A DNA stretch of 64,000 nucleotides, taken from Bedellia somnulentella. Taxonomy: Eukaryota > Arthropoda > Insecta > Lepidoptera > Bedelliidae. The notes below the pieces were generated by a model. It did not search any database, was not told the origin of the DNA, and saw nothing but the letters and a program-made list of their open reading frames with translations. A program made the position numbers and the translations under genes. Positions 40,081 to 51,420 of this stretch are shown here, in pieces (within the stretch, counting starts at the first letter, position 1; each line of letters opens with the position of its first letter). The stretch spans positions 17,546,001 through 17,610,000 of the forward strand of contig OY755178.1 of assembly GCA_963576735.1 (NCBI GenBank). Reading direction: 5' to 3'.

Positions 40081-41342
40081 TAGGGTTTCCGATTTCTCGA
40101 GGTTTTTTAGTTCTCGGGTGTCGAGACTTCTCGAGCCTGATGTCTCGGGTCTTCTCGGGTTGTCGAGAAAAAATAAAATACGTCTAAATTTTTGTTTAAT
40201 TAATAAAAAGAGTCTTTAATTTAACTGTGTATATTTTACATGAAAAAAATCAACAAAATTTTTTAAAAAAAAACAAGTTCTCAATAAAAAATCAGCTCAA
40301 AACAAAATTGCTAACTAAAAACAATCATACTTCTTCTCCTTATCATAACTAATCTCATCTCACAAATCTGTAATAAAAAACAAAATCTCTGTTGACAATT
40401 AGCTTAAAACAAACATCTTAACTAAAAACAATCATACTTCTTATTATAACTAATCTCACTAATCTTTAATAAAAAACAAAATCTCTGTTAACAAAAACTT
40501 TAAAACAAACATCTTCACTAAAAACAATCATAATTTTTCTCATGACTAAAGATCACTTACTAATCTCACTATGTGTATGGTATCACAATTTTTGGCAGTT
40601 TTAATGTAATAAATAAAGAATAAATAAAGGAAGACAAATTTTTCTTCCTTTTTTTATTCTTTATTTATTAGTAATAATCCCCACATGAGGTTTTCATGAA
40701 TAAAAAGATTTAAAGTTTTAATGTAATTAAATAAGAGATATCTATCTACTATTAATACGAAAAATATAACTGTCTTTAAGCCTGCTTATTAATTCTTATG
40801 AAATATGCCTTAAGATAAACCAAAGCATTAATAGATTTATCAGACAGCCGGCTCCTAATCTTACTGACCACATTTCCCGATATGGAAAATACCCTTTCAT
40901 TTTCTGTTGAAGTCGGCTTGACTGAAATTAATGCTTTGTATAGTGTTTCCAGATTGAGGGTCCTCTTGCCTGTTTTTTCAAATAGCAAAAACTCTTTTTT
41001 TATAATTGATTTGGAAAGCACCACAGCTTTAGTTGATTCACCATTTCTCGAAACACCTTTTATTGCTCTCTCTAATTGAGCTGCAAAGCTGTCTTGTTCA
41101 GTTTCTGATTCGCTTACGCCTGCTTCGACAACTTCTGAATTATTTCCTGGCGAAGGTTCTGTAGTAGTGGGAAGCTGTCAAAGGATGCCGTTGCCGCCTC
41201 GCATTTACAAAGAAAGCTAAGCGTAAAAATGTTTATTTAAACTTCTCGATGTCTCGACTTTTCTCGAGCTGAATTTCCCGGGTACGAGACCGACCGATTT
41301 CCCGGGAATTCCCGGGACGAGAATTCCCGGGCACAAACCCTA
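40081..41342 (-). mobile_element. hAT transposon relic, 1.26 kb, with 8-bp target duplication
   Basis: The left end TAGGGTTTCCG and the right end CACAAACCCTA are short inverted repeats. GGTCAATT flanks it at 40073-40080 and 41343-41350. Subterminal regions are full of TCTCGGG/TCTCGAG/CCCGGGAA motifs. The same Helitron at 55048-55973 carries the uninterrupted site. A 28-bp-arm AT-rich hairpin lies at 40607-40670. Confidence 0.93.
40776..41024 (-). pseudogene. hAT transposase C-terminal dimerisation region
   Basis: The 82-codon frame contains PTSTENERVFSISGNVVSKI followed by RSRLSDKSINALVYLKAYF. This is the hAT C-terminal dimerisation motif (S/T-E-R-VFS-x-x-G-x-x-x-S-x-x-R-x-x-L). The catalytic domain is missing upstream, so the element is non-autonomous. 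Confidence 0.88.
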
Positions 41343-41452
41343 GGTCAATTACAAATACATTAAATATATTTTCAAAATAACTATCAGTGATCGATACTGA
41401 TGCCGAAAATGAAATCAGTAAAATTTTTGTCTGTCTGTCTGTCCGTCTGTCC

Positions 41453-41491
<39 letters not shown>

Positions 41492-42124
41492 GGTTTGTAT
41501 GTTCCTTATGGAAACAAAAACTACTCGACGGATTTTAACGAAACTTGGTAGAATTATTCTTCATACTCTTGGGCAGGTTATAGTATACTTTTCAGCAGAG
41601 TAGTGAAGGGGAATTGTGGGAAATTTTGGGAAAACGGGAAAAGTTACTCCATTTTTTAAGCTTCCGTCGAGTGTGCAGCCTTAATAGTTATAGTAACATA
41701 TAAATCAAGTATAACGGAAATATTCTACATAAAAGTGTCTAAAAATATCCCTGAACAGCATATGTCTATATTTTATGGTTGACTCACAATAACACGTGTA
41801 ACTCCTGATAGCTAAGCAGTTCGGAGCATTCGGATTATATTTGTTTACTCTTACGTTTATAGTTCTCTCATTCATCTTTCATTTAAAAAAGTTTACATTA
41901 TTACCTATTCAATAAAAAAAGAATCATAGAAATCGGTATAGAAACACCAAACTTATACATGAAATAAGCCATCGCGTCCTGTCGTCGCACGTATGTGTAT
42001 ACTGAATCATGCTATGTGGATTATTTTTTTAGTAATGGTTGCTCGGGTAAAAGATAGCCGTGAGTATATGTATGATGTATGCAAAATTTTAAAAGAATTT
42101 CTTAATCTTATCTTTCGTCAGAAT

Positions 42125-42185
42125 TATCCTTTTCGCCCTATATCCCTGAGAGGGTGGCATAGGCACAGATACTTTTAAACATGTA
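42125..42185 (-). mobile_element. SINE B tail fragment, diverged
   Basis: Reverse complement carries TCTGTGCCTATGCCACCC and CAGGGATATAGGGCG, a decayed version of the SINE B 3' module. Confidence 0.45.
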
Positions 42186-42324
42186 GCAGTGTTGGGCAAA
42201 AAGTAATTGAATTACAAATTACTAATTACAATTATAAAACAAAATTTTAATTACAAATTACAATTACAAAGTAAAGTAATTGTAAAGTTAAATTAACAAT
42301 TACAATTATAAAATGAATTTAGTA

Positions 42325-42500
42325 ATTAAACGGCGGCGAAAACGTGGCAGACCAAGGCGCAGATGGCGGGACGATCTCGACAAATTTATGCCCGAATGGT
42401 CGGAGGCGGCCAAGAACAGGAATGAGTGGCGCGAAAAGGGGGAGGCCTTTGCCCAGCAGTGGGACACGATGGAGGCTACATAAGAAGATAAGAAGATAAT
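42325..42500 (+). mobile_element. LINE C-terminal fragment with GATAA-type tail
   Basis: Encodes KRGRPRRRWRDDLDKF, then WREKGEAFAQQWDTM and a stop, the conserved C-terminus of insect RTE/CR1-type LINE proteins. AAGAAGATAAGAAGATAA follows as tail. GC-rich against an AT-rich host element. Confidence 0.85.
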
Positions 42501-42655
42501 TAAAATAATAATTATAGAAATTGATAAATTAATTACTTTTTCGAATAATCAATTAATTTTATTTAATAAGAAAAACATTTTCATCATTCAAATTATCTTT
42601 ATTTCCGAAATCAGAAATCAGTATAGGTACATTTAAGAGAAATATAAATTAACTT

Positions 42656-42781
42656 TTATTTTAAATTTGATTTTAATACAACTCTCATCTCGAACATTTC
42701 GTCGGATAATTTATGTGACTTTGGTAAATTAATCATAGTCGCATCTGAAAATAATCTTTCAACAGAGCCTGATGATGGCAT
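42656..42781 (-). pseudogene. hAT transposase C-terminal fragment
   Basis: The 41-codon stretch MPSSGSVERLFSDATMINLP then KSHKLSDEMFEMRVVLKSN ends at a stop. It carries the SVERLFS...LSDE...VLLK dimerisation signature. It is a different hAT lineage from 40776-41024. Confidence 0.8.
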
Positions 42782-43019
42782 CGGTGTATTAAATTTTTTG
42801 AAAATATTTAAGACCTCAGAATGTCGCCGTTACATCGTGATATCTTTATCTTCATCGCGCCCCGCCCCGCTGTGGCTGTAAATCACATAGGCGCGCGCGC
42901 ATCCCCTGCATCGTACACATGGAAATGAAATCAAATATGCAGTGCGTTTTATCTGCTCTAAAATAATATGATATTGATAACATAATAGTAATTGAGTAAT
43001 TGAAATTACTAATTTCAAT

Positions 43020-45912
43020 TTCAATTCATTTATTTGCATTCTTGTTTTACAGGTAAGATCTTAACAAATCATAGTGTAGGACAAACAAGACCCCGTTGGG
43101 GCACAACAACAATACTTAATAACTAAATTCTTATTCTACAACACATAAGAAGAAAAATACAAAATTATTTACAAAATATGAAAAAAATACAATAAAACAT
43201 TGAAAATATATCATTAAATTATTTAGTAATTGCAATATAAGATAATAAAAATACTTCTTTAATTATTAACTAAAAATCCGATTATTTATTTGTCAGTAAA
43301 ATACTCATTCAACGTATAGTAACACTTATCGACCAAAAAATTTATAAGTTGCGTTTTGAATGACTTTTGGGCATTTTTTATACTGTCTGGTAGCGCATTA
43401 TATACTTTGACCGCCATCGAGAACGGACCGTTGTCAACCATCTTTAATTTAGTCTGAACTATGGCGAGCCTGGTTTGAGGTCTTAAGTTTGCTGGCCTTG
43501 AGTAAATGGGAAAGCTATTAATATTATTTATTACATACATACATATTTCTAGGATATAAAGTGATGCGAGAGTGAGTATACGATATTTCTTGAAATAGGT
43601 TCTACAACTGGTTGTACTATCTATATTGGCCATAATGCGTGTACACTTCTTTTGGAGTATAAAAACTTTCCCGACATCAGTGCTGCTCCCCCAGAGCATT
43701 ACCCCATAGCGCAGCCAGGAATGCGCGTACGCGTAGTAAGCTGCAGAAGCGGTCTTTAGGTCGGTGGCTTTTTTTAATTCAAAGAGAGCGTATGTAAAAC
43801 TACTTAATTTACTTGTTATCTTATTTATGTTAAATTTCCAGTTAAAATTGCTATCGACTGTTATTCCTAGAAGGTTATAATTATCTACCAATTCAATAGG
43901 AATATTTTTATATTTAAATTGTATGTCAAGTGGTGTTTTTTGATATGGTCGAAATTGCATTAACTTGGTTTTTATAAAATTAATTCTTAAATTGTGATCC
44001 TCTAACCAGTTTGAAATTATATTTAAATTTGAATTGAGGCTTTCATTTAAATTTTGGGGATCATCACATGATATGATCAATGAAATGTCATCCGCAAAAA
44101 GGTTGCATGGTATGTCTATAATACTAGGTAAATCATTAATATAAATAAGGAATAGTATGCAGCCGAGTACACTGCCTTGTGGAATAGATTTTTGTAATAT
44201 GGATTTTTCTGATCTTACTCTATTTATATGTCCTAATGTGAAGTCATGGTGTAGTACCTCCACATACTGTGCGCGATTGTTGAGGTAAGATGTAAACCAG
44301 TCATAAGCTTTGCCCCGAATACCTATGTCGTACAGTTTTTTTAGTAATATTTTATATAACACTCTATCATAAGCTTTGCTCATATCTAATAGTAAACCAA
44401 TAGCGTGTTTTTTATTGTTTATAATTTTTAATGCTTCATTTACATACTTGAAAACTGCTAATCCCGTTGATCGCCCTTTCCGAAAACCATTTTGAGCGTC
44501 ATGGAAAAGTTTGAATCTCTCACAAAAGTTGTAAACGCGATTGTACATAGCTGTTTCAAATATTTTCGAAAAAGTTGAAAGTAGAGCAACGGGCCGGTAA
44601 TTGTCGCAGTTTTTATCACTGCCTGATTTGTGAAAAGGTTTGACAATGGAGATCTTTGGAAGGTCAGGTACTATGCCCTCATTAAATGATTGGTTTATTA
44701 GATAAGAGAGTGGTGATATTATTTCTTGAATACATTATTTTACTAAAGATGGAGGTATCTCATCAAAACCGTAACTATGTTTATTTTTCATTTTCTGGAT
44801 AATAGTATATACCTCTGCTGTATCTGTGGTATGACAGAATAATGAATTAATGGTGGGACCTAAAACCGGCCGGCCGGAAGGAGTGTCACACCCTAGCTGT
44901 GGCGCTCCAACTGTGGTAAAATATTCATTAAAATAATTCGCTATTTGTGTAGGGTTTTCGGTTAACGAGTCATTGATTATAAGTTTAAGATTTTTTTTGT
45001 TTTTTTGCTTGTTTTTGTTTGTTTGCTCCCGCACTACTTGCCACATAGTTTTGGTAATATTAGATGATCTTTTTAGTCTGGTTTTATATTGATTTTTCTT
45101 TGAGTTTTCTACCGTTTTTTTAGTGTTTTTTCGTATTGTTTACAGAACTTATCTATAATAGTATTTTTTGCTTGCGATTTTAGTATTCTTAATAAACGTT
45201 TATTTTTACAGGATATTTTTATGCCTTTAGTTATCCATGTTTTACTTTTCCTATTCTTCAACTTTATGAATTTAGTTTTTATATTTGAGTTAAGTATTGA
45301 GTTAATCTGGTTATGGAATAAGGTAAAATTTAAATCGACGTCGTTGTTTATTGGCAATAGCTCTATCCAATTAACTCTCGATAATTCTTGCCTAAAATTA
45401 TTTATATTTTTTTGACTAAATATTCTTATATTCGTGTACCAGACAATATTTTGTTTACATTCTATAAAAGGAAGTTTAACAATTACTCCTTTATGGTCTG
45501 AGAATCCGAAATCTTTTATCAGACATTTAGTATCATGTGACGAGTTCTTAAAATTGATGAATACTAGATCTAAGGCACTTGCTGTGTTTTTTGTTATTCT
45601 GGTTGGTTCATTTACAATTTGAATAAAGTTATAACATTTCATAAGGTTAAGAAGAGTTATTGTAGATGTGTTTAACTGTAAGATATCAATGTTGAAGTCT
45701 CCCCCAAAAATTTTATGTTTTTGTTTATATTTAATATTTAAAAATTTAAGAAGCTTGGAAAGTGAATCATAAAAAAGTTCTGGCTCTCTTCTTCTATCCG
45801 GCCAGTATAAAGTTACTATTATTATATTTAATTTCGTTAATTCAATAGCACAAATTTCAATTATGTATTCTACAGAAAAAGATAATATATCGTTAATTTC
45901 TTCATATCCAGA
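43020..45912 (-). mobile_element. Jockey/CR1-group LINE, 2.9 kb, 5' truncated and degraded
   Basis: On the minus strand it runs from inside the endonuclease (45912) to a 3' UTR ending near 43020. Frames are 45109-45642, 44735-45046 and 43286-44548, broken by shifts between them. The 5' break abuts a SINE A fragment. Confidence 0.85.
43286..44548 (-). CDS. Non-LTR reverse transcriptase and C-terminal region (open remnant)
   Basis: A 420-codon open stretch. NGFRKGRSTGLAVFKYV (20-36), LLLDMSKAYDRV with D55 and D61 (motif A), IPQGSVLGCILFLIYINDLP (122-141) and FADDISLI (151-158, motif C) give a complete RT core. NYNLLGITVDSNFNW and a C-terminal LPDSIKN/F...L pattern follow. Upstream, YWPDRRREPE (near 45800), GGDFNIDIL (near 45690) and FGFSDHKGVI (within 45109-45642) show that this once had an endonuclease. 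Frameshifts around 44700 and 45080 mean no complete protein is made. Confidence 0.82.
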   Translation of the reverse strand: MYNRVYNFCERFKLFHDAQNGFRKGRSTGLAVFKYVNEALKIINNKKHAIGLLLDMSKAYDRVLYKILLKKLYDIGIRGKAYDWFTSYLNNRAQYVEVLHHDFTLGHINRVRSEKSILQKSIPQGSVLGCILFLIYINDLPSIIDIPCNLFADDISLIISCDDPQNLNESLNSNLNIISNWLEDHNLRINFIKTKLMQFRPYQKTPLDIQFKYKNIPIELVDNYNLLGITVDSNFNWKFNINKITSKLSSFTYALFELKKATDLKTASAAYYAYAHSWLRYGVMLWGSSTDVGKVFILQKKCTRIMANIDSTTSCRTYFKKYRILTLASLYILEICMYVINNINSFPIYSRPANLRPQTRLAIVQTKLKMVDNGPFSMAVKVYNALPDSIKNAQKSFKTQLINFLVDKCYYTLNEYFTDK

Positions 45913-45914
45913 TG

Positions 45915-46060
45915 AGGTTTGAGACCCATCACCAAAAACCTTTATTTTTACATCTTTTCCCCCTTAACTTCCCAAAAGTGGCTGAGGAATTTTTAATTCC
46001 TTAGCTCTGGCTACCCCATCCAGCGATTTACAGCCGTGAGTATATGTATGTATGTATATA
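45915..46060 (+). mobile_element. SINE A 3' half
   Basis: GAGACCCATCACCAAAAACC, AAAAGTGGCTGAGGAAT, TTAGCTCTGGCTACCCC, CAGCCGTGAGTATATG and a TATG tail; the 5' module is absent. Confidence 0.88.
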
Positions 46061-46382
46061 TGGTTATTTGTTTGTTTATATAAAGGCTTTTCTTCGGAAA
46101 TACTGAATCGATCATATATATGAAAATACTCTCGCAATCAGAGTAATTGAAACAACCTTAGGTACACTTAGACACTACCTTCGCGGTCAAAATCATTTTA
46201 ATGACAAAACTGCGTAACTTAATTGAAGAAGAAATACGATAGAAAATTCATTGTATTTAACTTCTATTTGTAGGTATGTAGGATTGAAATTACGGTGGCG
46301 ACTATTTGGCCACTGCCTTATAGAGGGTTAACATTTGTTTCTGTCTTTTTCCTTGCACAGAATATCATAAAATGCAATAACA
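46061..46382. other. No recognised feature
   Basis: AT-rich; nothing recognised. Confidence 0.3.
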
Positions 46383-47212
46383 TGAAGTAGGGTAACCTAA
46401 TGCTAATAGAAGAATAGTGTGCCGGCGTCTCATTAGATCGGTTGCAGTCACCAAGCGTCCACCCACCGCGCAGTTTATCTATCTAGGAGTACCGGCTGCT
46501 CTCGTGGATGGATAAGGTGCGGAATTGGAATAATTAGTATCAATGAAATGTCTGTTTTTATGTCAAAATATTAGATGGTTAGTTATATTCTCAGCCAACA
46601 ACGCAGTTGTCTGTGTTTTGTTCATTGGTAAAATAAAATTTGCATAGTTATATCAACTAATAAACTCATCAATCAAGCCATAAATCTCCAAAGAGGTGGA
46701 AGAGTAATTTTATGAATATCACATCACGTGACATATTACAAATTTGCTGTTGTAGATTTCCTTCAATGTGCCTATATGTTTCATCAAAGGAAAAACATGA
46801 AATTCAACAACTCAAACTGGGTAACCCGATGCTAATAGAACAATAGTGTGACGGCTTCTCATTAGATCGGTTGCAGTCACCAAGCGTCCACCCAACGCGC
46901 AGTTTATCTATCTAGGAGTACCGGCTGCTCTCGTGGGAGGATCTAGTAAGGTGCGGACTTGGATTCGATAGTAACTATGAATTAATGTTTTTATGATAAA
47001 GAAGTACATTATTACGAAAAGACAAATATAAAACTGTCTTTCTTGTTGTACGATTAGTATATGTATTTTTCATTTAATTTCTCAAACTGCGTATATTTTT
47101 ATGTTATTTTTACTACATCAAAAGAAAAACTTTAATTCCACCGCGTAGTTTATCAATCTTCGAGTACCGGCTACTCTCGTCGGTGTATCTGGTACGGTGC
47201 TATCTTATTGGT
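46383..47212. repeat. Conserved block present three times in 0.8 kb
   Basis: Copy 1 (46383-46535) and copy 2 (46811-46965) share CATTAGATCGGTTGCAGTC, CACCAAGCGTCCACCC, CGCGCAGTTTATCTATCTA and GGAGTACCGGCTGCTCTCGT with few differences. Copy 3 (about 47135-47205) keeps CCGCGTAGTTTATCAATCTT and GAGTACCGGCTACTCTCGT. The spacing sequence is only loosely similar. No open frame or known element end; GC-rich relative to its surroundings. Function unknown. Confidence 0.8.
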
Positions 47213-47764
47213 AACTCTGTTGGTCAGTCATTATTTCCAATTTATAGTTCGGTTCTGATTTTGTGCATACACTTACACGTATTAGAAAATACTGATTGTG
47301 TACCTAATTTAGCAGAACGATGTTCATGTCAACTGTTATATGGTAGTAGTTATGTATTTATGTGTTAAATTAAAATTGTTTCTTTCTTTCTATAATATTA
47401 TAGTTCAGTAAGATACCACAGGTGCAAAACAATTTGTTTTAATACAAAAATTAGGACTTCAAACTTATAACTTATTGAGATTCATAACCGTAAAACAAGA
47501 AAAAAAAAACTTTTAGAAATGGTGTCAGTAAGGTTAGCTACCAGTAAACCAGATACTTTTATTGTATTTAAAGCACAGATCAAAAACTAGGCAGTATGTA
47601 AGAGTATACGACCTCTATGTTGCGTCATTGACCTAAGTGATTTACGTAGTAACGGCGACGTAAATATCTAAAAAAATATGTATTCACTTGTAGAACTATC
47701 TTACCGCACAACTATTAGATTATTAAATCACTTTATTGACAAAAGAATACGATAATATTTATGA
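47213..47764. other. No recognised feature
   Basis: AT-rich; nothing recognised. Confidence 0.3.
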
Positions 47765-47767
47765 ATG

Positions 47768-47885
47768 TAGATGTAGATGAAGCTCAAGAGGTTCTTCAGA
47801 ATCAAACGAGTGGCAATTCATAGGCTCTGCCTACTCCAATGGGACATAAAAGCGCGTGTATATACATATATGTATGTACGTAACA
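47768..47885 (+). mobile_element. RTE LINE 3'-end fragment, old
   Basis: GATGAAGCTCAAGAGGTTCT, GCTCTGCCTACTCCAATGGG and a TATG-rich tail follow the LINE 3' end with many changes. Confidence 0.55.
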
Positions 47886-48245
47886 TATATCGGTTCGCAA
47901 TCAACAATCGCAAGTTGAAGTACTTAAATAGTTATTTACGTATTATGTTTGTATGAAAAACAACGTTTAAAAATTAATATTGAACTCTACCTAGCTCAGG
48001 TGTAAAAGCTCACAGTAATTAAAGTAACCTGCGTGCGGCCCTGACTAAATCGATCCGCCGCAGGTCTAAGTAGGTGTCTCAAGGGCACACCGGGTACCTA
48101 CCACGTACCTACACTAGACGGTGCATTAGATACGGTGGAAATTAGCTCTATTTATAAAGACACACCTCGATTGGATGTAGGTAGATACCTAGCGCATTTA
48201 GATCTAGAATTTCTTTGATGTGTTTTTATTACTAATTTCAACTAG
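47886..48245. other. Unrecognised, GC-richer patch at 48020-48130
   Basis: CGATCCGCCGCAGG and GGGCACACCGGGTACC stand out in composition but match nothing I know and have no open frame of note. Confidence 0.3.
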
Positions 48246-48530
48246 TTGTCTACACCGTTTATGGCTAAAGCTGTGACGGAGGCACAAGAACTTATGAATA
48301 TCACGTGACCAACTGTCACTTGTTGGTGGTTTTAATTAATTGTTGGATGGTCAGTACACTCGCGTGTTAGGTGCACAGGGCACGCCTATCGCCGTTTTGT
48401 ACGAATATACATTGTCGAATATAAGTTAAACGTAGTCATGTGATTTTTCTAACGATGTTTTCCCTCTCTATTGACAAATTCGATAAACAAAACACACTAT
48501 GAAAAAGACTAATTGGTGTAGACCTTAAAA
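48246..48530 (-). mobile_element. SINE B, diverged, reverse orientation
   Basis: GAATATCACGTGACCAACTG, GGCACGCCTATCGCCGTTTT and GACTAATTGGTGTAGACC follow the reverse family order; the tRNA head is largely gone. Confidence 0.65.
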
Positions 48531-48589
48531 GCGTTACTTTTTCTCCGAGTTGACAAGATTACTTAGAAATTTGTTTCTTTATTTTTTTG

Positions 48590-49680
48590 CTGTATACACC
48601 AAGGTCCTTATACAAATACAAATAATTTATTCAAGAAAAGCGTACAAGTTAATTACAATGGTTTACAAACAAAAACTGTGCTTAACTTTACAGTGCAATT
48701 TTAAAGATAATTGCAGCCGAACTAGACGATAGTCTGTGTTTCAGCATACAATACGTTATATAGTTTTATCAAAGTTTTGTAGTTCTAATATTAGTGGCTT
48801 TAAAAGACAATATTTACAAATTTTATCCTACTAAAATATATTCATATATAGCTAGAGCATGCAAATTTTAATTCATCATTAGGATGAAATATTATTGTAT
48901 ATTTAAATTAAATTAATATGATTCTGTGTGAGTATTTATTTGTATCTGTGAGTGTGTATTTGTTATCTTACTATGTTGTGTCCATTGTTCCAACGATCCT
49001 CTAGTTTTCCATTTTTACTTTCTACTGCGAAAAGCGCTCGTAGCCTTTGGTTCCCTATCAAAGAATAATATTATACAGACCTACTAATGGTCCACTCCGG
49101 CTTTGCTCGTTTTGTGTTTTAGAATTAACATTTAGCGTGATGTTATACCCTATATTTCTTCTAAAGACACAAACAAATCATTCCTCTTTATAATACAGAG
49201 GGTATAAATTAGTGATCTTCTTTTTCAAATTTGTTTATATTTATTAATTATATTGTATGTTTTAATTATAATCTGATTTTTTTAAATGTCTCTATTATAC
49301 AGTATGTTTTAATTGTAACCGGATTTTTAATTGTCTTTTTGTTCTGTTTAGGATTATTTTAACCGTAAGTTTTATATTTGTAAATATTTTTCACGTCAAT
49401 GGCAGATGCTCAATTACTATTTTTTGTTAAAAGTTTGTGTTTTAGGCTATACCTGAAAATCAGTGTTTTTGCTATACAGCATTTACAAACGCTGAGTTAT
49501 GGCCTAGTTTGTGTTACCATAGCACACATACCTTGCACATATCAACTTTTTTTGTTACTTTTTAATTGCTTTTTTTTAGAAAATGTTTACTTCGTTTTTA
49601 TATTTCTTGTAATGTATGTACCTATGTGACTGTTATGATAACATGAATAAAGATTTTATCTATCTATCTAATAAGTAAAG
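48590..49680 (+). repeat. Probable LINE 3' UTR with (ATCT)n tail
   Basis: Ends with AACATGAATAAAGATTTTATCTATCTATCTA (49642-49672 in parts AATAAAGATTTT and ATCTATCTATCT), a polyadenylation-like signal plus tetranucleotide tail typical of Jockey-group LINEs. Upstream sequence has no clear coding remnant. A Helitron-type CTAATGGTCCACTCCGGC lies near 49085. Confidence 0.4.
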
Positions 49681-51185
49681 CTACATAGATGGCACTTTTA
49701 GGATTTAACAAGATTACTAAGCCAACAATACTCAATTCCCAGCTCTTAGATAGTGATCTATAATCCATTGAAAGTCACCGCGCATGCGTCCGCGCTTCGT
49801 TGCGGTTGGCTGGCGGCATTGCATCATGTCATCTCGATCCGAGCTCGATCATATCGTAATGCTACCGACCGTATTATATAGGAATACTCATTATTATGTT
49901 CTTGGAGGTAGCAATTTATTACACGTGGTTTTTGCATTTACACCTACACTGCTTGGGTTGTTTTCCGCTCAATCGTTTTTACAAATAATTTGCTATAAAT
50001 TATACGTTATTAGTAACATTACCCAATCGATCTTGGGCTCGATATGTCAGATGCTTAGTCGAAGAGGTAAAAAAAGCAATTTGGCTTTAAGCTCTTGATC
50101 TTCATTCTATTGATATACTGGAAGTAGTGACGCATCCAAAATACAATTTAGTTTCTCTAAAAATCTATTTCTGTAAACACACTCCTCGTCCGAAGCTAAA
50201 CGGCATTCACAGCTGACTCGGATGCCGACTCGTACTGTATTAACTACTGTAAATGTTTATAAAAAGTTTCATTAACAATATAAAACCTTTGTAGTGTTGG
50301 GCCGACATGAAACGCAACGTGAGTACATTGACGTGTTCCGAACGCGGTTTGCTTTTTAAAAATAGAACTTTAATAATAACGTTTTTGGGTGACCACGCTG
50401 GTTACACCGGAATCAGTGTTGCCAACTTTGTTTTGTTTGTTTCCACGGTAATATACTAGCAAGATTTTCTGAAATTTATGCTGAAATAGCTTAAGCTTTG
50501 CTTCTTACATTTTATTTACTCTATGATTTGCTTTCTACCACAAGAAAATTATGCCAATTCATTTCACTATCCGTATCCACACCTTTGAATATCCACAAAG
50601 AAATACGTTTTGTAATCCAAATATAATGACAGTGAAATACTGAAACTTTTCCTCCTACGTTTTTCGTTCCAATTCCCAGATTATACTTCTCGCTTTTGAC
50701 CTTCAATTTTATTATTCCTAACAAGTTTTACTCTCTCTCTTTTCTGAGAAATAGCTTTGTTTTGGCAAAACTGCCCTTGATTAAAGCAGGTCACCTTAAT
50801 TTTAATCAAATAATGACCTACATTTCCTTCTAGGTCTGTATCTAGTTCATCCTTAAATTACTGTCACATATTCTTTGTCTGTGATATGACTATGACGTAA
50901 CGTGATATGACGTTGAATCATATCCAGTATTCTTTAAAAATACTGGTTTGAAGCCAAAAACTTGATCTCTACATCCGATCACTCGTCCACCCACCATCTT
51001 CTTCCGAAATATTGTTTAACCATATTTTTTACATACAATTATGGATTGAAAACAGTATAAATTATAATATTTGTCCTAAATTCGCATAGGAAGTGTTATC
51101 TTTAAATACCGCAGGATCTCCTGATATTGTTCACCCTTTATGATACCTTGGTTCCGCATTTTTGAAAACTTCTTCCATTTAAAAA
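49681..51185. other. No recognised gene; NRF1-like site near 49780
   Basis: CGCGCATGCGTCCGCGC (49779-49795) resembles a GCGCATGCGC factor site and is a local CpG-rich spot. Without a nearby exon it cannot be called a promoter. A short 104-codon frame at 49784-50098 has no recognisable content. Confidence 0.3.
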
Positions 51186-51189
51186 CCGA

Positions 51190-51420
51190 TATTACAAATC
51201 ATTTTGACGACGACGCTTCTCGGTCCCGCGTTCGATCCCCGCTGAGGGCAACATTTATGTCATGAGCATAAATTATTGTTTCTTAGTCTTGAATGTTATT
51301 TATATGTGTATTATATAATTTAATATATCGTTAAGTTAGTATCCCATAATATAAGTTTACTTAGTTTGGGGCTAACTTAATCCGTGTAAAATATGTCCGT
51401 ATATAATTTTTTTATTTTAT
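51190..51420 (+). mobile_element. Third SINE type (tRNA B-box plus LINE-like tail), relic
   Basis: GTCCCGCGTTCGATCCCCGC carries a B-box. AGTATCCCATAATATAAGTT and TTAGTTTGGGGCTAACTTAA resemble the tail shared by some lepidopteran SINEs and LINEs. The 5' part of the tRNA head is unclear. Confidence 0.45.

Larger units (their letters stand above)
40046..42080 (+). mobile_element. Helitron-like element (5' part), interrupted by an hAT transposon
   Basis: Begins A|TCTATACTTATAATAAATC and contains a GTCT microsatellite (41430-41490) and the CGGATTTTAACGAAACTTGG phrase. It matches, in reverse, the Helitron at 55048-55973 nearly end to end until GATAGCCGTGAGTATATG near 42065. After that the 3' end is missing. 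The hAT at 40081-41342 sits inside its first 40 bases. Confidence 0.75.
42186..43020 (-). mobile_element. Second hAT relic, right end lost
   Basis: The left terminus CAGTGTTGGGCAAAAAGTAA and repeated AATTACAAATTAC subterminal motifs are typical of one hAT group. A piece of transposase (42656-42781) lies inside. A LINE tail (42325-42500) has inserted near its left end, and its right end is cut at about 43020 by another LINE. Confidence 0.75.

Noticed and set aside
41430..41490. CRISPR or satellite array at the GTCT run
   Set aside because: It is a tetranucleotide microsatellite inside a Helitron, with no spacers, and has a mirror copy at 55829-55862.
49779..49795. Housekeeping promoter at the NRF1-like site
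   Set aside because: No TATA, initiator or splice-bounded exon follows, and the short frame downstream has no recognisable protein.
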